Shown: positions 10,267 to 18,855, counted from the stretch's first letter. The stretch is DNA of 64,000 nt from an uncultured Rhodospirillaceae bacterium (GCA_913030825.1 CAJWCU010000006.1:1-64000); one strand, 5' to 3'. Translations and numbers: made by a program. Notes: generated by a model from the sequence alone, not told the origin.

Positions 10267-10985
10267 GTCAGGCTCCCTTCGTTCATTGAAATCTTCATAT
10301 CATGTTCGCGAGCCAGACGCGCGATCTCGCCGAGACCGGCATCGCGCGACGACAGGTGCGCGGCGATCCATTCGGCGCGGGCGAAATCCTCGGGCCGGTC
10401 CACGGCCAGATGCAGGGCGGCATGGCCGTCCTCCGCATAGTCCGGGCCGTTTGCCGCGACGTTGACGATCCGGTAGGCGTCCGGGTTTTCGTAGGCGTGC
10501 AGCGTGACGTGTTCGCGCTTGGCAATGTCTGAGACCTCGGCGTCCAGGCGCTCCAGGGTCGCCAGCGGGACGGCTTCGGCGCTGATGCCCGGCGGGAAAC
10601 TGCGGGGGAAGACGTTGGTCGTCAGGTCCGGCTTCTCGCGGTCGTGGACCCGCGCCACGGCGGTAATCAGCGCCGGGTCAATGAAGGGACTGTCGGCGGA
10701 AATCCGGATCAGGGTGTCGAGGGCAAAGGTGCGCGCGGCGGCCAGCGCTCGGCCGAGCACGTCGGCCCCGTCGCCGCGAAACAGGTCGAGCCGGGCGGCC
10801 TCGGCGAATTCGGCAATGGGATCGTCGACGGCCCGGTCGGAGGTCGCCAGCATGACCGGCAGGCCGGCTGCGCGGCTGCGCTGCAGCGTCCAATCGAGCA
10901 TCGGCGTACCGGCCAGCGGTTTCAGCACCTTGGCAGGCAGGCGCGATGAATCCAGACGCGCGAAGATCACGATACCGGCGGTCAT
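10263..10985 (-). CDS. SpsF-like cytidylyltransferase (second of three)
   Basis: A 240-residue member of the cytidylyltransferase (SpsF) family: IVIFARLDSSRLPAKVL at the N-terminus, LIRISADSPFIDPALI for the metal-binding region and IAKREHVTLHAYENPDAYRIV in the acceptor lobe. Two positions differ from the first copy (PAKVL for PGKVL, ADSPFID for GDTPLLD), so it may have a different substrate or weaker activity. The ATG at 10985 overlaps the TGA of the GNAT gene before it (ATGA), which decides the start over an in-frame codon eight residues upstream. Confidence 0.75.
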   Translation of the reverse strand: MTAGIVIFARLDSSRLPAKVLKPLAGTPMLDWTLQRSRAAGLPVMLATSDRAVDDPIAEFAEAARLDLFRGDGADVLGRALAAARTFALDTLIRISADSPFIDPALITAVARVHDREKPDLTTNVFPRSFPPGISAEAVPLATLERLDAEVSDIAKREHVTLHAYENPDAYRIVNVAANGPDYAEDGHAALHLAVDRPEDFARAEWIAAHLSSRDAGLGEIARLAREHDMKISMNEGSLT

Positions 10986-11740
10986 GGCGCCACCTTGGGG
11001 TTTACCCAATGCAGGGTCACGTCGCGCCGTTCGACCGCAAACCCGGCTCGTTCATAGAGCCGCATGGAAGCCAGGTTGTCTTCCTGGGTGCCGACGCGAA
11101 TGCCGTCGATGGTGTCGCCGAAATGGTCGAAGGCGGCTTCGATCATCTGCCCGGCGATGCCCTGGCGGCGGAAAGGGGCTGCGACGGCGATCAGGTCGAT
11201 GATCGCGGTGCGGCCTGTCAGAAGGCAGAGGTTGAAGCCCGCGACCTGTCCGTCGATCCGGGCGACCAGCGGGGCGGCGGCGCGCCCGGCCATGTCGTTA
11301 CGCACCCAGGCGGCGCGGATCGCGTCGGCGACGGTGTCGGGGACATAGGGGTCGCGATGCAGTCGGTCGAAGGTGAAGGCGCTTAGCGCCAGATCGACGC
11401 AGGTATCGGTCTCATCGGCGCGTGCTGGTCCCGTTTCGATGCGCAGGTCCCGCGCCGGACGGGAGGTCTGATAAAATGTCACCAGGGTCTCGATGGGGTG
11501 AAACCCGGCGGCTTCAAGGGCGTTGATCTGGTCCGCCCGCTCGGCGGGGACGCGGCAGGAGACCAACCAGGTCCCACCGTCGTGCCAGGCAGTTACCATA
11601 TCCATTAACTGGGCGGAGAGGTCCCGATCGGCCTCGGCCGGGACTGTCAATTTGGCCACGGGCACGCCCGCGATGCCGGTTTCGAACGTCTGTTCCCGGC
11701 AATCTAGGGCAGCGGCATATGCGGCCCCGGCGGCGGTCAT
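10982..11740 (-). CDS. GNAT family N-acetyltransferase (WecD-like)
   Basis: A 252-residue protein starting MTAAGAAYAAALDCREQTF. The C-terminal half is a GNAT fold: VARIDGQVAGFNLCLLTG, then IIDLIAVAAPFRRQGIAGQMIEAAF (acetyl-CoA pyrophosphate loop, R/Q-x-x-G-x-G/A) and VGTQEDNLASMRLYERAGFAV. The N-terminal half (about 1-125) resembles WecD-type dTDP-amino-sugar acetyltransferases. The start at 11740 forms ATGA with the upstream methyltransferase stop; the longer frame reaching back to 12115 runs out of frame through that gene and is not real. It probably N-acylates an amino sugar of the pathway. Confidence 0.8.
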   Translation of the reverse strand: MTAAGAAYAAALDCREQTFETGIAGVPVAKLTVPAEADRDLSAQLMDMVTAWHDGGTWLVSCRVPAERADQINALEAAGFHPIETLVTFYQTSRPARDLRIETGPARADETDTCVDLALSAFTFDRLHRDPYVPDTVADAIRAAWVRNDMAGRAAAPLVARIDGQVAGFNLCLLTGRTAIIDLIAVAAPFRRQGIAGQMIEAAFDHFGDTIDGIRVGTQEDNLASMRLYERAGFAVERRDVTLHWVNPKVAP

Positions 11741-12636
11741 GGCGTCGGGCCGTCCGCCATATAGAAGCCCTGCGTTTCCTTGTCCCAGCGTTCGAAGAAG
11801 CCGAGTACGGCGGTCGCGTTGTCGCCTTCCCAGGAAATCGGAGCGGTGCGGTCGGTCTTCTCGCCGACCATGACCAGATAGTCGCTGTCGATGAAGCGAT
11901 TGACGTCGGTCATGCGGAACCCGGCCTGTGCCATATGCCCGGCCAGCGTCTTGGCCGAGAAGTGATGCGGGTGCACGTCGGCGTTGGGGCCGATGTAGTA
12001 CTGCAGCGGTTTCTTGAACGGCACCAGAATACGCGAGCCCGTGGCCACGGCGACACGGCCGCCCGGTTTGCATAGCCGCCAGGCGGCGTCCATCACGTCG
12101 CTCGCCGAATGACAATTTTCCAAGGTCCAGATGATCGTGACGACGTCGAAGGTCCCCAAACGGTCCTGGGCCTGATCGACGTATTCCTCGGCTATGCCCA
12201 GGAAGTTGGGAATGTTCCGTTCGTCCAGCATCCGGCAGTTGGCGGCAGAGGGTTCGACCGCGAAGACCTCGCCCGCACCGTAGTCATCGCCGCGAAGGAC
12301 CTCCAGGAAGTCGCCTTCACCGGCGCCCAGGTCGCAAACGCTTTTGCCGCGAAAGGAGACGGCTTCGTCGATGAAATCCATGGCGAAGGTCTGGCGGGCA
12401 TGCACGGCGGGCATGCGGGCCGTGTAGGTGGCATCGGACAGGCGGGTCTTTTCATCGACCCGGTACATTTCATCGGCCCAGGCGGTTTTGACCTCTTCCG
12501 GCGTTTTTCGGAAGGCGACCTGAACCATCCCGCAGGAATTGCAGACGTGCAGGGGACGGCCCGCCATATAGGTCGGCGCGCAGGCGATCTCCGCCAAGTC
12601 GTCGCTGCCGCAAAGGTCGCAGGGATAAAGTTCCAT
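11737..12636 (-). CDS. Class I SAM-dependent methyltransferase with N-terminal zinc-binding domain
   Basis: The 299-residue product begins with a four-cysteine zinc site (C6, C9, C32, C35; CDLCGS...CNSCGMVQ) of the kind found on nucleotide-sugar and small-molecule C-methyltransferases. The SAM site is VCDLGAGEGDF at about 100-110, followed by acidic loop FAVEPS and TFDVVTIIWTLENCHS. In this position it is probably a sugar C- or N-methyltransferase adding a methyl group to the flagellar glycan. It lies 41 bases after the amidotransferase and overlaps the GNAT by four bases. Confidence 0.82.
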   Translation of the reverse strand: MELYPCDLCGSDDLAEIACAPTYMAGRPLHVCNSCGMVQVAFRKTPEEVKTAWADEMYRVDEKTRLSDATYTARMPAVHARQTFAMDFIDEAVSFRGKSVCDLGAGEGDFLEVLRGDDYGAGEVFAVEPSAANCRMLDERNIPNFLGIAEEYVDQAQDRLGTFDVVTIIWTLENCHSASDVMDAAWRLCKPGGRVAVATGSRILVPFKKPLQYYIGPNADVHPHHFSAKTLAGHMAQAGFRMTDVNRFIDSDYLVMVGEKTDRTAPISWEGDNATAVLGFFERWDKETQGFYMADGPTP

Positions 12637-12677
12637 GTCCGGTGGTCCTTACCTTGAGCGCTGTTCGGTGACGCGGG

Positions 12678-13787
12678 TTACTGAACAGGGTGTTTTAAAA
12701 TCCATTCGTTGCCCCGGTTTTCCCAGATCTGCGGGTCGCGGTGCTTGTTGATGGTTTCCTGGAATTCGGCTTCGGTCAGAGACAGGTATTCCAGATGTTC
12801 GTCGTGATAGGTCGCGGGGAACTCGGCATCGTACTTGCGGGCGAGTTCCAGGCCTTCCTCGCGGGTCATCTGCTTGTTCTGAATCATCCGGCAGGCGTCG
12901 CGCACGGCGCGCCCGAAACCGAACTTGATGAACTGCATGTGGTAGTAGAGGTTGTCGATCTTGTCGTCCAAGCTGTCGAAATTGGTGAAGGTGCCGTCGG
13001 TGCGGTCGTTCTCGGCCAGCCGGAAATCGATCTTGTCCTTGATGTAGTCGTAGTTTTCCTTCATCGACCAGCGGAAGAAATAGGCGAAGTACAGCGCCTT
13101 CACGCCCAGTTCCTCGACCCGGCCCAGGTCCGGGTAAAGGTAGGGCGCCAATTCTTTTTCATCGACGACGTCGTCCATCCAGTTGTAGGGGTCGTCGCCG
13201 ATCTGGTGTTCCAGGACTTCGGCAAAATCGCGGACCTTGCGGTGCTCTTCCGACAGCACCCGCCCGCCATATTCGCTTTCGCCGTGTTCGGCATAGAACA
13301 GCAACGGGATACCGTAGTTGACGGCGGCCTGTACGGGCACGGTATTGACGCCGGCGTTCCAATGGATTTTGGGGTCGCCCCGTTCGATGAAAAACCGCCG
13401 GGAAAGGTGGCGCGAGACCTTTTGGTTGGCGCGGATCATCACGTGGTCGAACCCGGCCTTGAGCATTTCCTCGCGGTTATGGACGGCGATGTCGTTCGGC
13501 ATGAGCGGCGAGAAGGTGACGAGCAGCGGATTGAGCCCGAATTCGAACTTCAGCTTCCAGGCGATGGCGCTGGAATCCTTGCCGCCGGACCAGGGCACGA
13601 TGCAGTCGTAGGGGCCGTCTTCCGGGCGGAACCGTTCGACATAATCCAGGAATTCGGCGCGCCGGGCGTCCCAGTCGATGTCGTCCTTGGCAGCCGCAGT
13701 ATGGCAGGCGTTGCACACGCCGTCGGCGTCGAACACGATCCGCGGCCGGGTGTCCGGCATCAGGCAGGTTTTGCAGTATTTGACCAT
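12678..13787 (-). CDS. N-acetyl sugar amidotransferase (PseA/WbpG family)
   Basis: A 369-residue ATP-dependent amidotransferase. The N-terminus has a zinc-type four-cysteine cluster (C5, C8, C25, C28), followed by the PP-loop SGGKDS at 67-72 that adenylates the acetamido carbonyl. Family members WbpG (Pseudomonas) and PseA (Campylobacter) turn an N-acetyl group into an acetamidino group, using ammonia from HisH/HisF-like partners. Here hisH and hisF homologues lie immediately upstream, so the three-protein set is complete. This is the clearest clue that the glycan carries an amidino substituent. Confidence 0.88.
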   Translation of the reverse strand: MVKYCKTCLMPDTRPRIVFDADGVCNACHTAAAKDDIDWDARRAEFLDYVERFRPEDGPYDCIVPWSGGKDSSAIAWKLKFEFGLNPLLVTFSPLMPNDIAVHNREEMLKAGFDHVMIRANQKVSRHLSRRFFIERGDPKIHWNAGVNTVPVQAAVNYGIPLLFYAEHGESEYGGRVLSEEHRKVRDFAEVLEHQIGDDPYNWMDDVVDEKELAPYLYPDLGRVEELGVKALYFAYFFRWSMKENYDYIKDKIDFRLAENDRTDGTFTNFDSLDDKIDNLYYHMQFIKFGFGRAVRDACRMIQNKQMTREEGLELARKYDAEFPATYHDEHLEYLSLTEAEFQETINKHRDPQIWENRGNEWILKHPVQ

Positions 13788-13826
13788 GGCTCCCCGTACC
13801 CAGGAATTCTCTCTGGTTATTAAGCC

Positions 13827-14579
13827 TTACAGCCTGACCGGAATACCTTTCTTTTCCATGAATTTCTTGGCGCTGGCGATGGAGGTTTCCGTGAAATGGT
13901 AGATGTTCTGGGTGCAGACGGCGCTGAGCCCGCCTTGTTCCACGCCTTCGACGAAGTGCTTCCAGTTGCCGGCCCCGGCCATGCCCAGGACGGGCAGTGT
14001 GACGGCGTCGGAAACCTGGCGGCAAAGCGGGATGTCGTAGCCCTGCAGCGAGCCGTCGCGTTCGACCGAAGTGATCATGATCTCGCCGGCACCCAGCGTT
14101 TCTCCTTCGGCGGCCCATTCGGCGGGTGTTTTGCCGGTCGGTTGGGTGGCGAAATGGGAGAACACTTCGTATCCGCCGTCCAGGGTCTCGGACTTGCGGG
14201 CATCGACCGAAAGGACGACGCATTGCCGACCGTAAGCTGCGGCGATCTCGGAGATGAATTCAGGGCGTTCGACGGCGCCGGAATTGACGACGACCTTGTC
14301 GCCGCCCGCCGCCATCATGGCGCGAACGTCGTCCATGTTCCGGATGCCGCCGCCGACAGCCAAGGGCACGAAGCATTCCTTGGCGAACTGGGTGACGACG
14401 TCATAGAAGGCCGATTTGTCGGCGCCTGGATCACGGGTCACGTCCAGCATGACGATTTCATCAACTGACCAGCTATCGACGAAATTATGGGTATATCGGT
14501 AATCCGGTTCGAACAGCTTGGTCCGGAACAGGGTGCCGCCGTTGAAGGTCAGGACGGTGATCAGGCGGTTGCGCAGCAT
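13827..14579 (-). CDS. hisF: HisF-like cyclase subunit paired with the sugar amidotransferase
   Basis: A 250-residue TIM barrel of the HisF family (LAVGGGIRNMDDVRAMMAAGGDKVVVNS, VVLSVDARKS, VLGMAGAGNWKHFVEG). In histidine biosynthesis HisF uses two catalytic aspartates, D11 and D130. Here the first is T11 (ITVLTF replaces PCLDV) while the second is kept as D126. Amidotransferase-linked HisF paralogues also lack the first Asp, so this protein probably channels ammonia to the PseA/WbpG-like enzyme rather than making imidazole glycerol phosphate. The start at 14579 overlaps the hisH stop by one base; the longer frame toward 14960 is antisense-frame noise within hisH. Confidence 0.85.
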   Translation of the reverse strand: MLRNRLITVLTFNGGTLFRTKLFEPDYRYTHNFVDSWSVDEIVMLDVTRDPGADKSAFYDVVTQFAKECFVPLAVGGGIRNMDDVRAMMAAGGDKVVVNSGAVERPEFISEIAAAYGRQCVVLSVDARKSETLDGGYEVFSHFATQPTGKTPAEWAAEGETLGAGEIMITSVERDGSLQGYDIPLCRQVSDAVTLPVLGMAGAGNWKHFVEGVEQGGLSAVCTQNIYHFTETSIASAKKFMEKKGIPVRL

Positions 14580-15196
14580 CACGCCTTCTCCAGGTAGTTC
14601 TGCAACAGGGTCAATCCCGCCTGTTGGCTTTTTTCCGGATGGAACTGCGTGCCGAAGACATTGCCTTTCTGCACGGCGGCCGTGAACGCACCGCCGTAGT
14701 CGCAGGTGCCGACCTGCGATCCATCGGGCGGTGTTTCCATGCGGTAGGAATGGACGAAGTAGAATAAGGCGCCGTCGTCGATCCCGTCCAACAGGACACA
14801 ATCGGGCGCGGTCTGGCTCAGGTCGTTCCAGCCGACATGGGGGACGCGAAGGGATTGGTCTTCGGGTTGCAGGCGCGTCACCGGGGCATCGATCCAGCCC
14901 AGGCCCGCCGTGTCGCCGAATTCGGCGCTGCTCAAGCCCAGCAACTGGAAGCCCAGGCAAATGCCCAGGATCGGTTTCCGGCGTTTGATCACCAGATCGT
15001 CTAGAATGTCGATCAGGCCGCGTTCGGCCAAATTGGCCATCCCATCGGGGAACGCGCCGACGCCAGGTAGGATCAGCTTATCGGCAGCCTCAAGCCGGGC
15101 GCCGTCAGAGGTGACGACCGGCTCGAAACCCGATTTAGCGACGGCCCCGGCAACCGAGGTCAGGTTGCCGAGGCCGTAATCAACAATTCCGATCAT
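14579..15196 (-). CDS. hisH: HisH-like glutamine amidotransferase subunit
   Basis: A 205-residue class I glutamine amidotransferase. The triad is intact: C80 in GICLGFQLL, H186 and E188 in QFHPEKS. It hydrolyses glutamine and delivers ammonia to its HisF partner. The order hisH-hisF-amidotransferase, with no other his genes in the window, marks it as the nitrogen donor for sugar amidination rather than the housekeeping histidine enzyme. It begins MIGIVDYGLGN, 43 bases after the epimerase stop. Confidence 0.88.
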   Translation of the reverse strand: MIGIVDYGLGNLTSVAGAVAKSGFEPVVTSDGARLEAADKLILPGVGAFPDGMANLAERGLIDILDDLVIKRRKPILGICLGFQLLGLSSAEFGDTAGLGWIDAPVTRLQPEDQSLRVPHVGWNDLSQTAPDCVLLDGIDDGALFYFVHSYRMETPPDGSQVGTCDYGGAFTAAVQKGNVFGTQFHPEKSQQAGLTLLQNYLEKA

Positions 15197-15239
15197 ATCG
15201 AGGTCGGTCCACTGGGGCGCGGGCGCCCGAGTAGGTGGA

Positions 15240-16328
15240 TCACATCAAGTTGGCGCCGACCTTGGCCTGCACCCGCTCCCATTGTTCCACATACCATTCG
15301 CAATAGCGGCGGTATCCGGTTTCAAGCGGCCACTGAGCCTTGAAGTTCAGCTGTTCCTCGGCCCGCTGGGTCGACAGGGTGCCGCGGATCGGCTTGATCT
15401 TGTCGCGGGGAACTTCCTGCAGTTCCGCCGTCGGCACCACGTCCTTCACGATGTTGGCGAGTTCCAGAATGGTTCGGGCGTTGCCGTAGGTGATGTTGAA
15501 GGTATGCGAAGCGCCAGGCACGCTTTCCACGGCCATGGAGCGGATGATGCCATCGACCAGGTCGAGGATATAAGTGAAGTCCAACCGGCCGTCGCCGCCG
15601 CCTTCGAGCATCAGGGGCTTGCCCATCAGGGCGTTTTCGATGAAGGCCTGGCTGACGCGGCGCGAGATACAGCGTTCGCCGTATAGTGCGGAGGGGCGGA
15701 TGATCGAGACGTTCAGGCCGTACTGATCGTTGTAGGTGCGGACCAGGCGTTCGCCCATGAACTTGGTGTTGGCATAAATGCCGTAGGGCTGCGGGCGGAC
15801 GTTCTCATCGACGGTCTGGGTCTTGAAGTCGCCATAAACGGTGGACGACGACATGAACACGACCTGGTTCACTTCATCCGGGCGCAGCTGGGTGTATTCC
15901 AGAACGTTACGCAGAGTGATGAGCTGTAGGTCGAAGCAATGACCCGGAACCTGTTTGGCCTCTACGGCGCTGGAGATTGCCGCAAGGTGCACGATTTTGG
16001 TCGGCGAGAAGTCGCGCAGCGCGTTTTCCAGATCGATCATGGAGCGGGCGTCGGCGTTCGCGATATCGACGCCGGCGTCGCGCAGCATTTCGAAACGCTG
16101 GCGCAGGAAATTAAAATTCAGCTCCCGGCGAAACGGATCGATATCCGCGTTCGAGACGTTGGCGAGCAGGTTGTTCTGCATCAGGTTGTCGATGAGCAGA
16201 ACCTTGGCGCCGTATTCGCGAAGGCCGAGGGCGAGATTGTGACCGATGAAGCCCGCGCCGCCGACGAGCGCGACACGCTCTCCGGACAAAGCGGATTTAA
16301 TCGCTTTCGGGGTTAGGATTGCAGACAT
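15240..16328 (-). CDS. NAD-dependent sugar epimerase/dehydratase (extended SDR)
   Basis: A 362-residue nucleotide-sugar enzyme. The NAD-binding motif is GGAGFIG at 23-29; the catalytic triad is Ser in MSSSTVYG (about 160-166), Y185 and K189 (YANTK). RPSALYGERCISRRV binds the nucleotide sugar. The family includes 4-epimerases, 4,6-dehydratases and UDP-glucuronate enzymes; the exact reaction is not clear. It heads the left operon. The start is set by an excellent ribosome site (GAGGAGA) 7 bases before ATG 16328; an upstream in-frame start would add 32 unrelated residues. Confidence 0.82.
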   Translation of the reverse strand: MSAILTPKAIKSALSGERVALVGGAGFIGHNLALGLREYGAKVLLIDNLMQNNLLANVSNADIDPFRRELNFNFLRQRFEMLRDAGVDIANADARSMIDLENALRDFSPTKIVHLAAISSAVEAKQVPGHCFDLQLITLRNVLEYTQLRPDEVNQVVFMSSSTVYGDFKTQTVDENVRPQPYGIYANTKFMGERLVRTYNDQYGLNVSIIRPSALYGERCISRRVSQAFIENALMGKPLMLEGGGDGRLDFTYILDLVDGIIRSMAVESVPGASHTFNITYGNARTILELANIVKDVVPTAELQEVPRDKIKPIRGTLSTQRAEEQLNFKAQWPLETGYRRYCEWYVEQWERVQAKVGANLM

Positions 16329-16438
16329 GATAGTCTCCTCTTTCTGAGCCGTTCCCGCCGTTTCTGGGCGGTACTGTGAATGCAGGGAACACGGGATTTT
16401 CCAGGCACTAATCCCAGCTTTCACTATCAGGCTCTAAT

Positions 16439-16459
16439 ATTAGCACGGTAGATGCTAAT
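16439..16459. promoter_or_regulatory. Operator-like inverted repeat ATTAGCA-N7-TGCTAAT
   Basis: Perfect 7-bp arms separated by seven bases, overlapping the spacer of a candidate minus-strand promoter for the left sugar operon. An embedded palindrome CTAATATTAG sits at its edge. No regulator is encoded nearby, so the ligand protein is unknown. Confidence 0.45.
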
Positions 16460-16503
16460 TCTTAAAGCCACATTAAACTTGGGCGCTTTGCGCCGTCTCT
16501 GTC

Positions 16504-16519
16504 TGTGATTTCCATCACG
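16504..16519. promoter_or_regulatory. CRP/FNR-family-like binding site
   Basis: TGTGA-TTTCCA-TCACG differs from the CRP consensus TGTGA-N6-TCACA at one base. It lies between the divergent genes, about 140 bases upstream of the rightward gene start and 180 upstream of the left operon. A chance match is possible. Confidence 0.4.
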
Positions 16520-16643
16520 TTGCGGGTATGCGGGATCCTGAGGATTTTCCGGTTAACAATGGAATGTATTGACAAATTTCATCCGGCCCGGATTCTCTGC
16601 CGAGAATTTTATCGCGTGGGTTCGACCTGGGCCGGTAATCATC

Positions 16644-17771
16644 ATGCAAATTTCAGAATTCCCCGATCTGCCGCAGGTCCTTAGACAGGCGACGATGCGG
16701 GCGTTGACCGCGCAGCACGAAGGCCGGTTGTTCGAAGCCGACCGCCTGTTCCATCAGATCGCGGTGAAACGGCCGCTGCATCCGTTGCTGGCCCATACGG
16801 CGTCCGGTTTCAGGCTGCTGAAAGGAGACTATGCCGGGGCCTGGGCGCTGGCCGAGCGGCGGTTGGAATTGCCCTATTACACCCATCGTCCGTTCGCCCA
16901 TATGGATGCGCCGATGTGGGACGGCTCGCCGATGCCCGATGGGCGGCTTCTGATCTTTTGCGATTTGGGGTTGGGGGACACCATTCTCTTGGCGCGTTTC
17001 CTGCCTTGGGTTCAGGCGCGGGTCGGCGGCCTTGCCATGCAGGTCAACACGGGCACGGCGGCGTTCTGGCACCACCGGTTGCCCGATGCCGAAATCTCCG
17101 GGATCAATGATCCCCCGCCGGCTTGTACCGCCCGGATCAACATGTTCTGCCTGCCGCGGCTGTTCGGCGCGACGGCGGAGAACATGCCGCCCCCCGGATA
17201 CATTCACTCCCGCGCCGATGAACGGGCGCATTGGCGGGCGCGTCTGAGCGGGGACATCAAGGTCGGATTGTCGTGGCAGGGTAATCCCGACCATGTGCGC
17301 GATTTCGAACGGTCCATTCCGTTCGACCGGCTGCGCGTGATTTTGGACGACCCGGTTCTTCGGGATGCGGGAGTCCGTTTCTTTTCCCTGCAATTGCATC
17401 AGGGTCGGACCGACGCGGCGGATGCCATCGCGGCGGGCGAGATCGAAGACCTGACCCCGGGGATCATGGCGCGGGACCCGCTGGAGGCATCGGCGGCCTT
17501 GATCGATGAACTGGACCTGGTGATTGCGGTTGACAGTGCGCTCGCCAATCTCGCGGGTGCCATGAATCGCCCGTTTTGGCTGCCGACCTACAAGGTGCCG
17601 GATTGGCGGTGGCGGAATTATCCGAGCCTCGATTTCGCAGCGCCGCTACCTTCGCCTTGGTACGGATCGGCGCGGGTGTTTGCCTGCTGCGAACGGCAGG
17701 TCTGGGAGCCTGTCGTCGCCGATATGCACAAAAACTTGCGGGATGTCGCTACCCGGCCCGGAGCGGTCTGA
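16644..17771 (+). CDS. GT9-like glycosyltransferase with short TPR-like N-terminus
   Basis: A 375-residue protein. Residues 1 to about 90 look like a TPR hairpin (MRALTAQHEGRLFEADRLFHQIAVKRP). The rest has the heptosyltransferase (GT9)-like layout: LLIFCDLGLGDTILLARFLPW near 105-125, IKVGLSWQGNPDH near 205 and LVIAVDSALANLAGAMNRPFWLP near 290. The C-terminal half is clearly related to the gene at 34080-35516 (shared YKVPDWRW/SKVPDWRW). It may transfer sugar to flagellin or to a glycan precursor. A TTG start at 16569 is possible but has no better ribosome site; ATG 16644 begins where the recognisable domain begins. It converges on the next gene with a 15-base gap. Confidence 0.7.
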   Translation: MQISEFPDLPQVLRQATMRALTAQHEGRLFEADRLFHQIAVKRPLHPLLAHTASGFRLLKGDYAGAWALAERRLELPYYTHRPFAHMDAPMWDGSPMPDGRLLIFCDLGLGDTILLARFLPWVQARVGGLAMQVNTGTAAFWHHRLPDAEISGINDPPPACTARINMFCLPRLFGATAENMPPPGYIHSRADERAHWRARLSGDIKVGLSWQGNPDHVRDFERSIPFDRLRVILDDPVLRDAGVRFFSLQLHQGRTDAADAIAAGEIEDLTPGIMARDPLEASAALIDELDLVIAVDSALANLAGAMNRPFWLPTYKVPDWRWRNYPSLDFAAPLPSPWYGSARVFACCERQVWEPVVADMHKNLRDVATRPGAV

Positions 17772-17786
17772 AACCGGCGTGCGGGC

Positions 17787-18761
17787 CTACAGATTGGCCC
17801 CAGGACCCCAATCGGGCGGCAGCATCGAAAACTGTCTGACCCACTGCGGCATGCGGTTGACCAGCCATTTCGGAAAATACCCGGCGAAGGGGTCGGTCGC
17901 GACGTTCAACAGGTGCTTGGTCAGATACATGCGGCTGAAATTATGTTGCAGCGTAAGGGCCCAAGGCATCGGCGCGGGAAGGGCAACGGCCAACACGGCG
18001 TCTCGAGCGCCTTCGATTGGTTGAACACCCCGATGAAGAACGCGGTTCGGTGTGAAAATCAGGGCATCGCCGGCTTTGGCTTCCACGCGCCGGGGGGCGT
18101 AGGCACATCCGGCTTTCTCGCATTCCGCGGTGAGGTCTGATTTCCGATCGGCGACGCCCGGAAAGTCGTATCCGGCCCCCGCGATCGCTTTCGTCTCCGG
18201 TATCGGCAAGATATCGGTCGTGCCGTGGCTGTCGGACAAATCCGTCAGGTACAGGATCACGTGAATCTGGTGGGGTACCTCGCTGTCGCGGTGCCATTGA
18301 TAGCTGACCGTCTGGCGTTTCGACGGAAACAGCCGGCCGCTCGTCACCGTGCGGATCAGGAAGTTGCTGCCCAGGTAGGACTGGATGATGTTCTCGACCG
18401 TGCCGCTGAACGCCTTGTGCAGAATTTTCGCGGCGTCGAGTTTGTCTTTTTCCCGCCAGTCGATATTGAACCCCGGGTCTTCCGAGGTCGGTTTGAACGG
18501 GGGAGATTCCCGGTCCAGCGCGGTATCGATCATCGCCCGCATTTTCGCGATGTCGTTTTGGTCGATCAGGTTGCGGGCAATGGTATAGCCGTCCGTGGCC
18601 AAAGGAGAATTCGCATCCGGCGGGGTGCCGCCTTGGGATTGGTAGAGTTGCTGACAGCACAACAGGAACAGGGCGTGCTGGGAAAAAGGCCCCATGCGAT
18701 CGACCGCCGCCTGGGTTTCTGGGGACAATTCAATCCAGTTGTTGTTCAACGAGAACTGCAT
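17787..18761 (-). CDS. Phytanoyl-CoA-dioxygenase-like Fe(II)/2OG oxygenase (first copy)
   Basis: A 324-residue protein with the 2-His-1-carboxylate facial triad of Fe(II)/2-oxoglutarate oxygenases: H157 and D159 in WHRDSE, distal H243 in VLHRG, and R253 in GARD, ten residues on, suited to binding 2-oxoglutarate. A second member (29303-30286) has the same arrangement and a similar N-terminal Phe/Cys/Gln-rich helix and Pro-Trp (PMPW/PVPW) C-terminal region, so the two are paralogues. It lies last in the right-hand sugar run, which suggests hydroxylation of a glycan precursor or acyl group; this is inference. The ATG 18761 follows AGGTGAG by eight bases. Confidence 0.68.
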   Translation of the reverse strand: MQFSLNNNWIELSPETQAAVDRMGPFSQHALFLLCCQQLYQSQGGTPPDANSPLATDGYTIARNLIDQNDIAKMRAMIDTALDRESPPFKPTSEDPGFNIDWREKDKLDAAKILHKAFSGTVENIIQSYLGSNFLIRTVTSGRLFPSKRQTVSYQWHRDSEVPHQIHVILYLTDLSDSHGTTDILPIPETKAIAGAGYDFPGVADRKSDLTAECEKAGCAYAPRRVEAKAGDALIFTPNRVLHRGVQPIEGARDAVLAVALPAPMPWALTLQHNFSRMYLTKHLLNVATDPFAGYFPKWLVNRMPQWVRQFSMLPPDWGPGANL

Positions 18762-18855
18762 GGCGTGCACTCACCTGAAGGCCATGGTGTGGGAAGCTTT
18801 TTCGACCGACGACAGGGTACCACTTCGCGATAAAGATTGGGTTAATCGGCCGTGA

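Larger units (their letters stand above)
16329..16643. other. Divergent regulatory region between the left operon and a GT9-like gene
   Basis: This 315-base gap has no gene. It holds a perfect 7-bp inverted repeat (16439-16459), a 10-bp palindrome CTAATATTAG (16434-16443), a CRP-like site (16504-16519) and, on the minus strand, a possible sigma-70 pair TTTAAG-N18-TAATAT running through the inverted repeat. A TTG codon at 16569 is an alternative start for the rightward gene. Confidence 0.5.

Noticed and set aside
11741-12115. N-terminal extension of the GNAT gene to 377 residues
   Set aside because: The extra residues are an out-of-frame reading of the methyltransferase gene; the true start forms ATGA with that gene's stop.
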